Shown here: piece by piece, positions 15,306-22,149 of the stretch
Numbering within the stretch: the first letter of the stretch is position 1
Layout: each line of letters opens with the position of its first letter
Assembly: GCA_036491755.1 (NCBI GenBank)
Contig: DASXBJ010000085.1
Coordinates: 1-23,394, forward strand
Reading direction: 5' to 3'
From: DASXBJ01 sp036491755
GTDB lineage: Bacteria > Chloroflexota > Dormibacteria > Dormibacterales > Dormibacteraceae
Length of the DNA stretch: 23,394 nt
Notes under the pieces: generated by a model
Told to the model about the DNA's origin: nothing
Database searches by the model: none
The model's input: only the letters and a program-made list of their open reading frames with translations
Made by a program: the position numbers and the translations under genes

Positions 15306-16240
15306 GCCGCCTCGAGCACAGCGTCCGCCTGCCTGGCGATGCGCTGCACCAGCTCGCCCGCCGGCACGATGTCGTGGACCAGCCCGCTCGACTGCCCTGC
15401 GAGCACGAAATCGCCGGAGGCGATTGCGGCCTCCAGCGCCGGCCGCAGCTGCTCTGCCGCCAGGCCCCACTCCTGCGGCCGCTCCGCCCATTCCTCGAGC
15501 AGGGGATGGTTGATCGTGCGCACCACGGATCCGGGCCAGACGATGCTGAGCACGTCGTCGTAGAACTTGCTCGCGACCGTCTGGCTGCCGAGCGCGTTGA
15601 GGATGACATCCTTGGAACGTCCGCGGGCTCGAGCCTCGTGCGTGGCCAGGAACCGCGTGCCGAGAAGCGCCCCCTGTGCGCCCAGCATCAACACCGCGGC
15701 CAGGCCTCGTCCATCCGCGATCCCTCCTGCCGCCAGGACTGGCACAGCGCCGACCGCGTCGACCACCTGCGGCACCAAGGGCAGCGTGCTCATCTGGCCG
15801 ACGTGGCCGCCGCCTTCGTTGCCCTGCGCCACGATGACGTCCGCGCCGTCGGCGGCGACCTGGCCCGCCTCCTCCGGGCTGGTCACCATGTGCATGACCT
15901 TCAGCCCGGATTCGTGGGCTCGATAGGTGAGCTCGCCGGACTGGCCCCAAGCGAGCGACAGGACGGAGACGCGCTGCGCGAGGGTCACCTCGAACGCGGC
16001 GTCGTCCAGCAGGCACACGATGTGGTTCACACCGAACGGTCGCGTGGTCAGCTCGCGCACGCGGCGGATGTCGCTGCGCAGCTGGTCCGCCGTCTGGCCA
16101 CGACCGGCGATGATCCCCAGCCCGCCGGCGTTGCTGACCGCCGCGACCAGCTCTGGGGTGGTGCATCCCGCCATTCCGGCCTGGACGATCGGAACCTCGA
16201 TGCGCAGCAGGTCACAAACAGCCGTGTGGAGCCGCGTCAC
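15284..16240 (-). CDS. Nitronate monooxygenase / FabK-like FMN enzyme
   Basis: 318 aa TIM-barrel flavoprotein of the NMO/enoyl-ACP reductase II family. Motifs: RIEVPIVQAGMAGCTTPELVAAVSNAGGLG (FMN barrel start, about residues 13-42), VIVAQGNEGGGHVGQ with the conserved His146, and VLAAGGIADGRGLAAVLMLGAQGALLGTRFL (about 168-198), which binds the FMN phosphate. Members oxidise nitronates or reduce enoyl-ACP; the sequence does not choose between them. Start GTG 16240 is supported by a TAGGAT box 6 bases upstream. The 3' end overlaps the SDR by 22 bases on the opposite strand. Confidence 0.9.
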   Translation of the reverse strand: MTRLHTAVCDLLRIEVPIVQAGMAGCTTPELVAAVSNAGGLGIIAGRGQTADQLRSDIRRVRELTTRPFGVNHIVCLLDDAAFEVTLAQRVSVLSLAWGQSGELTYRAHESGLKVMHMVTSPEEAGQVAADGADVIVAQGNEGGGHVGQMSTLPLVPQVVDAVGAVPVLAAGGIADGRGLAAVLMLGAQGALLGTRFLATHEARARGRSKDVILNALGSQTVASKFYDDVLSIVWPGSVVRTINHPLLEEWAERPQEWGLAAEQLRPALEAAIASGDFVLAGQSSGLVHDIVPAGELVQRIARQADAVLEAAYGPPRT

Positions 16241-16246
16241 CCGTCA

Positions 16247-16252
16247 ATCCTA
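16247..16252 (-). promoter_or_regulatory. Candidate -10 box for a leaderless NMO start
   Basis: On the minus strand TAGGAT lies 6 bases before GTG 16240, without a Shine-Dalgarno. Consistent with leaderless expression. Confidence 0.45.
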
Positions 16253-16502
16253 GGCAAGGGGCTCGCGAGCGCGATTTCGCGCGCGCGTCACCTATATACG
16301 CGAGCCTCGCAGCAAGTACGCGGCGGTTCGCCCGTTTAACGATTCCATGAACAGGCTACTCGGCCGCGTCAGGCAGCGATTCGGCGGGCGAACTGCTGTT
16401 CGGCGGCGGGCGCTCTGGCGCCAGCCGATTCGTATTCGGATTGAGTTCGACCGCAAGCGCTTGGCGGCTCCCGTGGAGGTCGCCAGGACCAGCCCTACTG
16501 GG

Positions 16503-16532
16503 TTGACTCGCTTGCCGGGGGTCTGCTAGGGT
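16503..16532 (+). promoter_or_regulatory. Sigma70-type promoter of the LysM-CHAP gene
   Basis: TTGACT (16503-16508), an 18-base spacer and TAGGGT (16527-16532) preceded by TGC, an extended -10. Transcription would start near 16539-16540, giving a leader of about 54 bases that contains the 16557-16569 hairpin. This is the best-formed promoter in the window. Confidence 0.6.
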
Positions 16533-16592
16533 GACCCGGTTCTCTGGGGGATCCACCCGCCGCGGGCGGATTCGTAACTTTTAGGGGTAGGC

Positions 16593-17552
16593 ATGCGAGT
16601 TCATCGTTACCTGACCCATGCAATCGTGCTTGGGGTTGCGGTCGTCATGTCGAGCTATGCCTCGATGGACAAGCACTTTCCTACCTATCTGACCGCTCGG
16701 CTGGGCGCAGTCAACGCTGAGGCGGTCGTTGTCAGCCAGGGCGGCAGCGTCGGCGACGTGTCGCTTGGCCGTTACAGCACGATCATCAAGCCGGTCTCGA
16801 TACCGACCTCGGCTCCGATCAACCACAACGCGTTCACCTACACGGTGGCAGCCGGCGAGTCCCTCGCCACCATCGCCGCCAAGTACCACGTGACCGTGGC
16901 GCAGATCCGATGGTCCAACACCAACCTGATGACCTCCGACTCGGTGGCCACAGGCGACTCGATCCTGATCCCGCCCGTGCCCGGAGTCGTCGTCACGGCC
17001 AAAGCCACCGACACAATCGAAGCGCTGGCGTCCAAGTACCAGGTCGACCCGCAGGCGATCCTCGACTTCAACCGCCTCCGCAGCCCGCAGCTGGCCGCCG
17101 GCACGGCGCTGGTGATCCCCAACGGCGTGGGCGGCGCCTTCCCGCCGCCTCCGACGATCTGGCAGCTCCTGCAGCGCAGCGGTGTGGTCTCGACCGCTTA
17201 CGCGGTCAAAGTCCTCGGATGCTGCCTCGGCCCCTACACGGCCAACGGCTTCCCGGCCGGCTGGTGCACCTACTACGTCGCGACCAAGCGCAACGTCACA
17301 TGGCGTGGCGACGCCGGCTACTGGTACGCCAACGCCGCGGCGCAGGGCTATTCGGTCGGCTCGACCCCGACGGTCGGCTCGATCATGGTCACCTGGGAGA
17401 GCTGGGCCGGCCACGTCGCGTACGTCGAGGCGGTCAATCCGGACGGCTCGTGGGTGGTCTCGGAGATGAACTGGGTCTCGTTCGACGTGATCGACCAGCG
17501 AACCATCAAGCCCGGGCAGCTGGGCGGCAAGCTGGTGGGGTTCATCTACTAG
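16593..17552 (+). CDS. Secreted LysM-LysM-CHAP peptidoglycan hydrolase
   Basis: 319 aa. N-terminal signal or anchor (about 5-43), two LysM domains (about 81-128, FTYTVAAGESLATIAAKYHV; about 131-177, with TDTIEALASKYQVDPQAILD), a proline spacer (183-187) and a C-terminal CHAP domain (about 210-319). The CHAP catalytic set is visible: Cys225 in GWCTYYVA, His274 in AGHVAYVEA and Glu291/Asn293 in SEMN. It should bind peptidoglycan through LysM and cleave stem or cross-bridge peptide bonds. ATG 16593 follows an AGGGG site (16583-16587) with 5-base spacing. A dedicated promoter lies 60 bases upstream and the gene looks monocistronic, followed by tRNA-Tyr. Confidence 0.93.
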   Translation: MRVHRYLTHAIVLGVAVVMSSYASMDKHFPTYLTARLGAVNAEAVVVSQGGSVGDVSLGRYSTIIKPVSIPTSAPINHNAFTYTVAAGESLATIAAKYHVTVAQIRWSNTNLMTSDSVATGDSILIPPVPGVVVTAKATDTIEALASKYQVDPQAILDFNRLRSPQLAAGTALVIPNGVGGAFPPPPTIWQLLQRSGVVSTAYAVKVLGCCLGPYTANGFPAGWCTYYVATKRNVTWRGDAGYWYANAAAQGYSVGSTPTVGSIMVTWESWAGHVAYVEAVNPDGSWVVSEMNWVSFDVIDQRTIKPGQLGGKLVGFIY

Positions 17553-17600
17553 AGGATCGGCCGCCTTCGCCCTCGTCTCGGGTGGCCTCGAAAAGCGTTC

Positions 17601-17638
17601 GGCTACGATTAGCCATCGAGCTCCCGCCGTTTCGGCGG
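17601..17638 (+). promoter_or_regulatory. tRNA-Tyr upstream region: -10 box and two hairpins
   Basis: TACGAT (17604-17609) is a candidate -10 for the tRNA and also sits inside GGCTA-CGAT-TAGCC (17601-17614). A stable hairpin CCGCCG-TTT-CGGCGG (17624-17638) follows, ending 8 bases before the tRNA. The hairpins could terminate the CHAP transcript or form part of the tRNA precursor leader. Confidence 0.4.
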
Positions 17639-17646
17639 CGTGCAGT

Positions 17647-17729
17647 GGGTCGGCTGGGCATCGGCGAGCCTAACGGTCTGTAAAACCGCCGCGAAAGCTG
17701 TGGCAGTTCGACTCTGCCCCGGCCCACCA
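17647..17729 (+). tRNA. tRNA-Tyr (GTA anticodon), CCA encoded
   Basis: Full cloverleaf by eye: acceptor GGGTCGG (17647-17653) pairs with CCGGCCC (17719-17725) with one G-U pair, discriminator A then CCA (17727-17729). The D stem is GGGC/GCCT and the anticodon loop CTGTAAA with GTA at 17680-17682. The variable arm is long (class II, about 12 bases), as expected for Tyr, and the T arm is GGCAG-TTCGACT-CTGCC. The outermost anticodon-stem pair is an A-C mismatch. A short T-run (17740-17744) downstream may end transcription. Confidence 0.95.
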
Positions 17730-17865
17730 CCCAAGCCTCTTTTTGGCCAGGCCTGCTTTGATTCGAATCTGGGCCGCGCCATGAGTCGTGCATCGAGCAT
17801 CGAGGCTCAGCGGATTACCAGGTTTCTCTCGCCAAGGTGTAAGGAACGGCCACCAGACTCCTGGC

Positions 17866-18918
17866 GTGGCTCGTCTCCTTTCGGCAATGCACTCATGGCT
17901 CGGCGTCGCCGTCTCGGCGGGCGCCGCCGGCGTGCTGCTCGCAGCGTGCACCTTCCCGGTCCGCTTCGCGACCCCGGCCGAGGTCCAGCAGGCAACCAAT
18001 CCCACCCCGCCCGCCCAGGCTGCCGCCCCTCCGGCCGCGGCGGGGGGCGGAGGCATCGACCAGCTGCAGGCTGACCTGCGGCGCCTGATCGCCCAGGCAG
18101 CTCCCTCGGTCGTGCGGGTCGACACCGGCTCGGCGTCGGGCTCGGGCCTCGTGCTGGATGCGGCGGGCGTCGTGGTCGCTCCGGCAAGTCTTGTCGCCGG
18201 CTCGAATCAGGTGACGGTCACGACCGCCGCAGGTCAGCGGTACTCGGGCACGGTCGCAGCCACGGATCTCGCGACGGACATCGCTGTCATCCGCGTCGCC
18301 GGCGCGTCAGGCCTCACCGCGGCAACGTTCGGCGACTCCGGCAGCGTCCAGCTGGGCGACGTCGTTGTGGTCGTCGGCAACCAGGTCCCCCCGACCGGCA
18401 CCGTGAGCCAGGGCATCGTCAGCTCGACTGCGGGGACTGCCACCATCGGCTCGGCCAGCCTGACGGGGCTGATCGAGACGACCGCCCCCGTCGCCGCGGG
18501 CACATCCGGCAGCGCGGTGCTGAATACCGCCGGACAGGCCATCGGCATGACGACGCTGGGGTCGGCCGGTTCCAGCGGTCCTGCCGTGGCGATACCCAGC
18601 AACCAGCTGAGCGCGGTTGCTCAGAAGCTCCTCGCCGGCGGAGGCACGACCGCCGGCACCGCCTACCTCGGCATCTCGGCCGGCGACGCCACGGGCGGCG
18701 GCGCCCTCATCCGGTCGGTCGTTGCGGGCGGCCCCGCCGCGCAGGCGGGACTGCAGTCCGGTTGGATCATCGTGCGCATCGGCGGGCAGGCCGTCCCCAA
18801 CGCCGCCGCGATCGCGCAGATCCTGGCGCGCTACACGCCAGGCCAGCAGGTGGGCGTGACGGTGCGGCTGCCGGACGGTTCCAGTCGAACGATGTCGGTC
18901 ACCCTGGGCACGGCCTAG
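17866..18918 (+). CDS. HtrA-like PDZ lipoprotein lacking the catalytic histidine
   Basis: 350 aa from GTG 17866; ATG 17887 is an alternative start. Lipoprotein signal peptide with lipobox LAAC (Cys28), then an Ala/Pro linker, a trypsin-like HtrA/DegP fold (about 75-245) and a PDZ domain (about 255-350: AYLGISAGDA, GPAAQAGLQSGWIIVRIGGQAV). The fold aligns with HtrA at SGSGLVLDAAGVVV, ATDIAVIRV (Asp138) and GTSGSAV (Ser214, where HtrA has GNSGG). Where HtrA has TNxHVV, this protein reads APASLV, so Ser108 replaces the catalytic His. Probably a proteolytically dead surface chaperone or PDZ adaptor. It lies 22 bases before the MoxR gene and looks like the first gene of that operon. Confidence 0.87.
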   Translation: MARLLSAMHSWLGVAVSAGAAGVLLAACTFPVRFATPAEVQQATNPTPPAQAAAPPAAAGGGGIDQLQADLRRLIAQAAPSVVRVDTGSASGSGLVLDAAGVVVAPASLVAGSNQVTVTTAAGQRYSGTVAATDLATDIAVIRVAGASGLTAATFGDSGSVQLGDVVVVVGNQVPPTGTVSQGIVSSTAGTATIGSASLTGLIETTAPVAAGTSGSAVLNTAGQAIGMTTLGSAGSSGPAVAIPSNQLSAVAQKLLAGGGTTAGTAYLGISAGDATGGGALIRSVVAGGPAAQAGLQSGWIIVRIGGQAVPNAAAIAQILARYTPGQQVGVTVRLPDGSSRTMSVTLGTA

Positions 18919-18940
18919 ATGAAAAAGCAAAGGAGCCCGC

Positions 18941-19981
18941 ATGGCGCAGCCTGAACTCTTCCGCACCTACGAGTCCCCGTCCCAGGCCGATATCTACGCG
19001 GCACGCGTTCCCAAGCCCGTCCAGCAATTGCTGTTTGAGGTCCGCAAGGTGATCGTCGGGCAGGACCGCCTGCTGGAACGCATCCTGGTCGCCCTTCTTT
19101 CCGGCGGCCACATCCTGGTGGAGGGGGTGCCGGGACTCGCCAAGACCGCGACCGTGCGCGCGTTCGCCGCCGCCATGGGCGGCAAGTTCGGCCGCATCCA
19201 GTTCACCCCTGACCTCGTCCCGTCGGACCTGGTCGGCACGAGGGTCTTCAACCCCCGCAAGGCCGACTTCTCGACCGAGCTGGGGCCAATCTTTTGCAAC
19301 CTGCTGCTGGCCGACGAGATCAACCGCGCCCCGGCCAAGGTTCAGTCGGCGCTGCTCGAGGTCATGCAGGAGCGCCAGGTCACGATCGCCAAGGAGAGTT
19401 TCAAGGTCGAGGAGCCCTTCCTCGTGCTCGCCACGCAGAACCCCATCGAGGCCGACGGCACCTACCCGCTGCCCGAAGCCCAGATCGACCGCTTCATGCT
19501 CAAGGTCATCGTCGGATATCCATCGGCCGGCGAGGAGGTCGGCATCGTGCAGCGGATGATCGGAGAGCCGATCCAGGTTAGCCAGGTCCTCGAGCCGAAA
19601 GACCTCATCGAGCTGCAAGAGCAGGTCCGCAAGGTCTACGTCGACCCGGCCGTGATCGCCTACGGGACCCGACTGGTCGGCGCGACGCGCAACCTGAGAA
19701 CCGCCGGGGTCACCGAGTTCGAATCGGCCGTGGCATACGGCGGAAGCCCGCGCGCCACCATTCACCTCGTCACGGCGGGCCGGGCGCTGGCTTTCATCCG
19801 CGGCCGAGACTACGTGCTCGGCCAGGACATCGCCGCCGTGGCCCCCGAGGTGCTCCGCCACAGGATCGTCTTGAGCTACGACGGCATCGCCGACGGCGTT
19901 GCGCCCGACGCCATCGTCCAGCGGGTCCTCGAGACGACGGAGATGCCGCGCCTCGACCTTGGAGATGGGCGTGTCGTCTGA
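18941..19981 (+). CDS. MoxR-family AAA+ ATPase
   Basis: 346 aa, cytoplasmic chaperone-like ATPase. Walker A GVPGLAKT (62-69), Walker B LLLADEINRAP (Asp124, Glu125), the sensor-1 region LVLATQNPIEADGTYPLPEAQIDRF (about 166-190), which is highly typical of MoxR, and the C-terminal lid with GGSPRATIHLV. A good ribosome site, AAAGGAG (about 18928-18934), precedes ATG 18941. MoxR proteins work with VWA and DUF58 proteins to mature or insert metal cofactors or envelope complexes (family knowledge). It overlaps the DUF58 gene by 11 bases and follows the pseudo-HtrA gene by 22. Confidence 0.95.
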   Translation: MAQPELFRTYESPSQADIYAARVPKPVQQLLFEVRKVIVGQDRLLERILVALLSGGHILVEGVPGLAKTATVRAFAAAMGGKFGRIQFTPDLVPSDLVGTRVFNPRKADFSTELGPIFCNLLLADEINRAPAKVQSALLEVMQERQVTIAKESFKVEEPFLVLATQNPIEADGTYPLPEAQIDRFMLKVIVGYPSAGEEVGIVQRMIGEPIQVSQVLEPKDLIELQEQVRKVYVDPAVIAYGTRLVGATRNLRTAGVTEFESAVAYGGSPRATIHLVTAGRALAFIRGRDYVLGQDIAAVAPEVLRHRIVLSYDGIADGVAPDAIVQRVLETTEMPRLDLGDGRVV

Positions 19982-20909
19982 GGAGAAGCCTCGCCGCCGC
20001 GGTCGCTATCCGGCGCACGAGGCGCTCGCCGGCCTGAGGTGGCCGGTCGCGAGGCGGCTCGGGGTCAACGCCTGGGGTGACGAGCGGTCAAACCTGCGCG
20101 GCCCGGGCGTCGAGTTTGCCGACGTCCGCGAGTACGAGTACGGCGAAGATGCGCGCCTGATCGATTGGAACCTGACCGCGCGCTCGGATAGGGTGTTCGT
20201 CCGGGAGTCGCATCCGGAGCGCGGGCTCGATGCTTGGCTCATCGTCGACGCGAGCGCCTCGCTCGACTGGGGCACGGCCCTGGTTGTGAAGAGGGAAGCC
20301 GCCCTGGAGATGGCGTCGGCGGCAGCCTCCTTGATCGCGCGACATGGCAGCCGCGTCGGCGCCATCGTCTTTGACAGCCGCGTGCGCCGGGTGGTGCCCC
20401 CGGTCGCCGGGAGAACCGGCCGGCTTCAACTCGTCGGCCACCTGGACGGCGACTTCTCGTCCCCCTCGGCCGGCGCGACGGCCCTCGCGGCCGCGCTCCG
20501 CCGCGCAGGCCAGGTGATCCAGCGTCCATCCCTCCTCATCGTGATCAGCGACTTCCTCGCTGCGGGAGACTGGCAGCGTCCGATGGCGATTCTCGGCCAC
20601 CGGCACGAGGTGGTCTCCGTGCGAGTCATCGATCCGACCGAGCTCGCCATCCCCAACATCGGCGTCGTGACGTTAGAAGACCCCGAGACCGGGGAGCAGC
20701 TGCAGGTCGATACATCCGACCAACGCCTCCGAGCTCGTTTCGCGGCAGCCGCCCAGGCGCAGCGGGCGCTCATCTCGAGCGATCTGCGCCGGGCCGGCGC
20801 CGCCGAGTTCCAGGTTTCGACGGCCGGTGGCCTCATGCCACAGCTCGCGGATTACCTCCGGCGCCGCAAGGGTGAGCTCGGGCGCGGCCAGGGTGCGCGC
20901 CGGCGGTGA
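19971..20909 (+). CDS. DUF58 domain protein of a MoxR-VWA operon
   Basis: 312 aa. The DUF58 hallmark VREYEYGEDARLIDWNLTAR followed by FVRESHPER lies at about residues 52-85. A degenerate VWA-like fold follows, with LDAWLIVDASASLDWG (a DxSxS-like line) and LLIVISDFLAAGDW. No membrane helix is evident, unlike many DUF58 proteins, so this is a soluble version. GTG 19971 is the chosen start because GGAG (19961-19964) is 6 bases upstream; the in-frame ATG at 19965 is too close to it. The stop overlaps the VWA gene start by GTGA. Probable substrate adaptor between MoxR and the membrane VWA protein. Confidence 0.9.
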   Translation: MSSEEKPRRRGRYPAHEALAGLRWPVARRLGVNAWGDERSNLRGPGVEFADVREYEYGEDARLIDWNLTARSDRVFVRESHPERGLDAWLIVDASASLDWGTALVVKREAALEMASAAASLIARHGSRVGAIVFDSRVRRVVPPVAGRTGRLQLVGHLDGDFSSPSAGATALAAALRRAGQVIQRPSLLIVISDFLAAGDWQRPMAILGHRHEVVSVRVIDPTELAIPNIGVVTLEDPETGEQLQVDTSDQRLRARFAAAAQAQRALISSDLRRAGAAEFQVSTAGGLMPQLADYLRRRKGELGRGQGARRR

Positions 20910-21853
20910 TCATCCTCTACCCGGTCTTCCTGCTCGGGCTCCTGGCGATCCCGGTCCTGCTCGCCGGTTACCTGATCGCGCAGCGGCGGCGGCGGGCCTT
21001 CACGCTCCGCTTCACCAATCTGCAGCTGCTCCGATCCGTCGTCAGCCGGTCGCCCGGGTTCCGACGCCACGTTCCGCCGGCTCTCTTCCTGCTCGGCGCC
21101 GCGGCGATGTTGCTCGGCATGGCGGTTCCGATCCTGAACCTCGAAGTGGAGCGGAGCGGCGCCGACGTTGTTCTGGTGATTGATGTCTCGGGGTCGATGC
21201 AGGCCACAGACGTGACGCCGACCAGGCTGGATGCGGCGAAGTCCGCCGCGACATCTTTGGTGGACCAGCTTCCGGGCGGCGACCGGGTCGCGCTGGTCAG
21301 CTTCAGCACCCAGGCCACCCTGAGGCAGGGCCTCACCTCGAACCGCGACGCGGTCAAGGCCGCGATCTCGAGCCTGAAGGCCGGCGGCGGGACGGCATTG
21401 GGCGACGCGCTCTCCGTCGCGCTGAACCAGCTCGACCCATCCGCTCGGACAGCCTCGGGGGCACGGCCACGGCCGGCGATGATCGTCGTGCTCACGGACG
21501 GCGTTTCCAACCAGGGTTCCGACCCTCTTGCTGTCGCGCAGCAGATTGCGGGGTTGGGGATCCCGGTGCAGACGATCGGCGTGGGCCTGCGAAACGGGGC
21601 CGCGACCGTGGGCGGCGAGCCCGTAGGCGGCGTGGATGAGGCGATGCTCAACTCCATCGCCTCGGTCACCGGCGGCAAGTACTACTACGCGCAGGCGGCC
21701 GGTGAGCTTCAGAGCATCTACACGGCCCTGGCCAGCCAGTTCGGCTGGCAGTTCCAGCAGGTGAACCTCCAGGTGCCGCTCCTGCTCGGCGGGCTCGCGG
21801 TGGTGGCGCTGGGCTCGGCGGTCAGCCTCGTGTGGTTCCGGGTTCTACCCTGA
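20906..21853 (+). CDS. VWA-domain membrane protein (BatA/B-like)
   Basis: 315 aa. Two N-terminal membrane segments (about 4-24 and 57-78), an extracytoplasmic VWA domain (about 86-275) and a C-terminal membrane segment (about 288-311). MIDAS motif DVSGSM (Asp93, Ser95, Ser97), the Thr of GGGTALGDAL and the Asp of VLTDGVSNQG are all present, so metal binding should be intact. This topology is that of BatA/BatB partners of MoxR. Start GTG 20906 overlaps the DUF58 stop by four bases. The VWA protein probably recognises the complex that the MoxR ATPase acts on. Confidence 0.92.
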   Translation: MIILYPVFLLGLLAIPVLLAGYLIAQRRRRAFTLRFTNLQLLRSVVSRSPGFRRHVPPALFLLGAAAMLLGMAVPILNLEVERSGADVVLVIDVSGSMQATDVTPTRLDAAKSAATSLVDQLPGGDRVALVSFSTQATLRQGLTSNRDAVKAAISSLKAGGGTALGDALSVALNQLDPSARTASGARPRPAMIVVLTDGVSNQGSDPLAVAQQIAGLGIPVQTIGVGLRNGAATVGGEPVGGVDEAMLNSIASVTGGKYYYAQAAGELQSIYTALASQFGWQFQQVNLQVPLLLGGLAVVALGSAVSLVWFRVLP

Positions 21854-21858
21854 GCTTG

Positions 21859-22131
21859 GTGATGAGGCACCCGACCGGCGAGACCGATCCAAGCGTGTGG
21901 CCCTCGACGCTTCCTGCCCGCGCCCGGTGGCTCCCGTACAGCCCGGAGCCGCGCCATGGCGCGGACGTTTCGTTCGACGCACCGCCGCCACCGCCGACGC
22001 CCCAACCCAGGCCAATGCCGCGATCTTCGCCGGCCCGCTTTGGGCGACTGCTCTTGATGTCAGCCGCGGGCGCGGGGCTCGTGGGAGTGGGGGGCGGCAT
22101 GCTCGCCGGGTTCATCTTCGGGGCTCACTGA
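21859..22131 (+). CDS. Small proline-rich single-pass membrane protein
   Basis: About 90 aa; start GTG 21859 or the adjacent ATG 21862, a few bases after the VWA stop. The N-terminal 60 residues are polar and proline rich (a run PPPPPTPQPRP), then a glycine-rich hydrophobic helix (LLLMSAAGAGLVGVGGGMLA, about 73-92) reaches almost to the C-terminus (GFIFGAH). Not a recognised family. GC-rich third positions and the tight position suggest a real last gene of the MoxR operon. A TACCCT 7 bases before GTG could also give its own leaderless transcript. Confidence is limited by length and low complexity. Confidence 0.5.
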   Translation: MMRHPTGETDPSVWPSTLPARARWLPYSPEPRHGADVSFDAPPPPPTPQPRPMPRSSPARFGRLLLMSAAGAGLVGVGGGMLAGFIFGAH

Positions 22132-22149
22132 TTCCATAATCGGAGGGCC

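Larger units (their letters stand above)
16241..16592. other. 352-base gene-free region rich in inverted repeats
   Basis: It holds the NMO -10 box, a perfect palindrome GCTCGCGAGC (16261-16270), GCGCGA-TT-TCGCGC (16269-16282), TATATA (16293-16298), and a long-range stem pairing 16323-16334 with 16385-16396 (12 pairs, one G-U). Two small hairpins follow, GGCGC-TCTG-GCGCC (16409-16422) and CCGCC-GCG-GGCGG (16557-16569). No convincing protein is encoded. Part may be a structured RNA or 5' leader for the wall hydrolase. Confidence 0.5.

Noticed and set aside
14867..16339. 490-codon plus-strand frame spanning the SDR 3' half and the NMO gene
   Set aside because: It would read through two convergent genes with clear catalytic motifs; the predicted peptide is low-complexity.
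16347..16529. 60-codon ORF in the gene-free region before the LysM-CHAP gene
   Set aside because: Arg-rich, no ribosome site, overlaps inverted repeats and the promoter of the next gene. A small protein cannot be excluded but is not supported.
16490..16592. c-di-AMP (ydaO-yuaA) riboswitch in front of the wall hydrolase
   Set aside because: Length and a few G-rich pieces fit, but the conserved A-containing segments are not found in order, and a good extended -10 promoter lies inside the span. Kept only as a test in the findings.
17542..17793. Minus-strand ORF across tRNA-Tyr with a GRGRVELP-type peptide
   Set aside because: This peptide is the well-known artefact of translating antisense to a tRNA gene; the cloverleaf on the plus strand explains the sequence.
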